A stretch of DNA of 64,000 nt from Notolepis coatsorum (taxonomy: Eukaryota; Chordata; Actinopteri; Aulopiformes; Paralepididae), in assembly GCA_963971535.1 (NCBI GenBank), contig OZ020593.1:33783977-33847976 (forward strand), given 5' to 3'. The notes under the pieces were generated by a model, which was given only the letters and a program-made list of their open reading frames with translations, ran no database searches and was not told the DNA's origin. Below are positions 63,661 through 64,000 of this stretch, piece after piece. Numbering within the stretch: position 1 is the stretch's first letter; every line of letters starts with the position of its first letter. Both the position numbers and the translations under genes were made by a program.

Positions 63661-64000
63661 GCCAAACTGGCCGACTAGCTGTTGTAGTAGTGTAGTAGCT
63701 AACAGTGTGTGGCCTGGTGTCAGCACCTGTATTGCTTTTCTCACGTTACAGTTTTTCAGTGGTAGCCGCATAGCTTGCTTCTGCGTTAGCTAATGGTTAG
63801 CGATAGCCGGGTTGAGCTAACTGTTAGCCAGTTAGCTGTGTAGCTACGACGTTAGCTGCCGGCTGCGCTCGGCTGGGAACGTTAGCTTGATGCTATCAGT
63901 TAGCCTAGAGTTACCTGTTAGCTTGTGCTACGACCATTGACATTAGCCGTGAGAATAGCAGGGGGTTCTGGCACTCTGACTACGACATCATCTTTGACAG
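63661..64000 (+). other. GTTAGC-rich sequence to the window end
   Basis: Rich in GTTAGCT-type words, like the minisatellite at 29.3 kb. The last 50 bp end TCTGACTACGACATCATCTT then TGACAG, which could be part of an exon, but the window stops here. Confidence 0.35.

Overview
This looks like an intergenic or intronic stretch of a ray-finned (teleost) fish genome that is saturated with transposable elements. The evidence is the mix of families: L1/Tx1-like, L2-like and Jockey/CR1-group LINEs, a tRNA-derived SINE, an intron-containing piggyBac, PIF/Harbinger, hAT and MULE-like fold-back elements, Gypsy (two lineages) and BEL/Pao LTR retrotransposons, and very long CA, CT and TTA microsatellites. 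I find no confidently identified host gene. Two short stretches (about 12.8 kb and 38.8 kb) and a repeated 73-nt first-exon-like module (30.0 kb minus, 63.5 kb plus) are the only non-transposon coding candidates.

Layout. 0.3-2.3 kb: a 5'-truncated L1-like copy with a 14-bp target duplication, inserted in the tail of a reverse LINE. 2,966-11,955: a 9-kb piggyBac element bounded by TTAA and 15-bp inverted repeats. It carries a six-exon transposase with an intact DDD triad and a Cys-rich tail. Three of its five introns and its 3' half consist of tandem repeats, including a 15-copy 109-bp satellite and an 85/85/121-bp higher-order array. 13.4-15.2 kb: direct repeats and a MULE-like element (9-bp target duplication). 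15.4-15.9 kb: a SINE inside an L2 fragment. 15,923-21,701: a hAT-type element (8-bp duplication) swollen by LINE and SINE insertions. 24.2-28.3 kb: reverse L1-like LINE abutting a forward L2-like LINE. 28.9-30.2 kb: GA repeats, a 43-bp minisatellite and the minus copy of the exon module.

31,052-36,602: a second TTAA-flanked piggyBac-like element split by a young Gypsy retrotransposon with apparently identical 179-bp LTRs and ACGTT duplications. 41,013-48,511: a BEL/Pao element (about 1.1-kb LTRs, GCTTT duplication) inserted into the reading frame of a reverse LINE. It has lost its RT and most of its integrase and is itself split by a hAT fold-back element carrying a giant palindrome. 50.0-56.1 kb: a roughly 3-kb tandem duplication containing a LINE 3' end and a PIF/Harbinger transposase; the second copy is deleted and carries a MULE-like insert. 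56,302 to about 62.8 kb: a decayed chromodomain Gypsy element with hAT and MULE-like insertions. 63.1-64 kb: a hAT end and the plus copy of the exon module.

Together the window is a record of nested insertions. Target-site duplications allow the order to be read directly in several places: LINE before BEL before hAT; piggyBac-like before Gypsy; Harbinger duplication before MULE-like; chromovirus before hAT and MULE-like. The piggyBac element is the most likely to be functionally interesting, because its transposase reading frame, splice sites, catalytic residues and termini all look intact.
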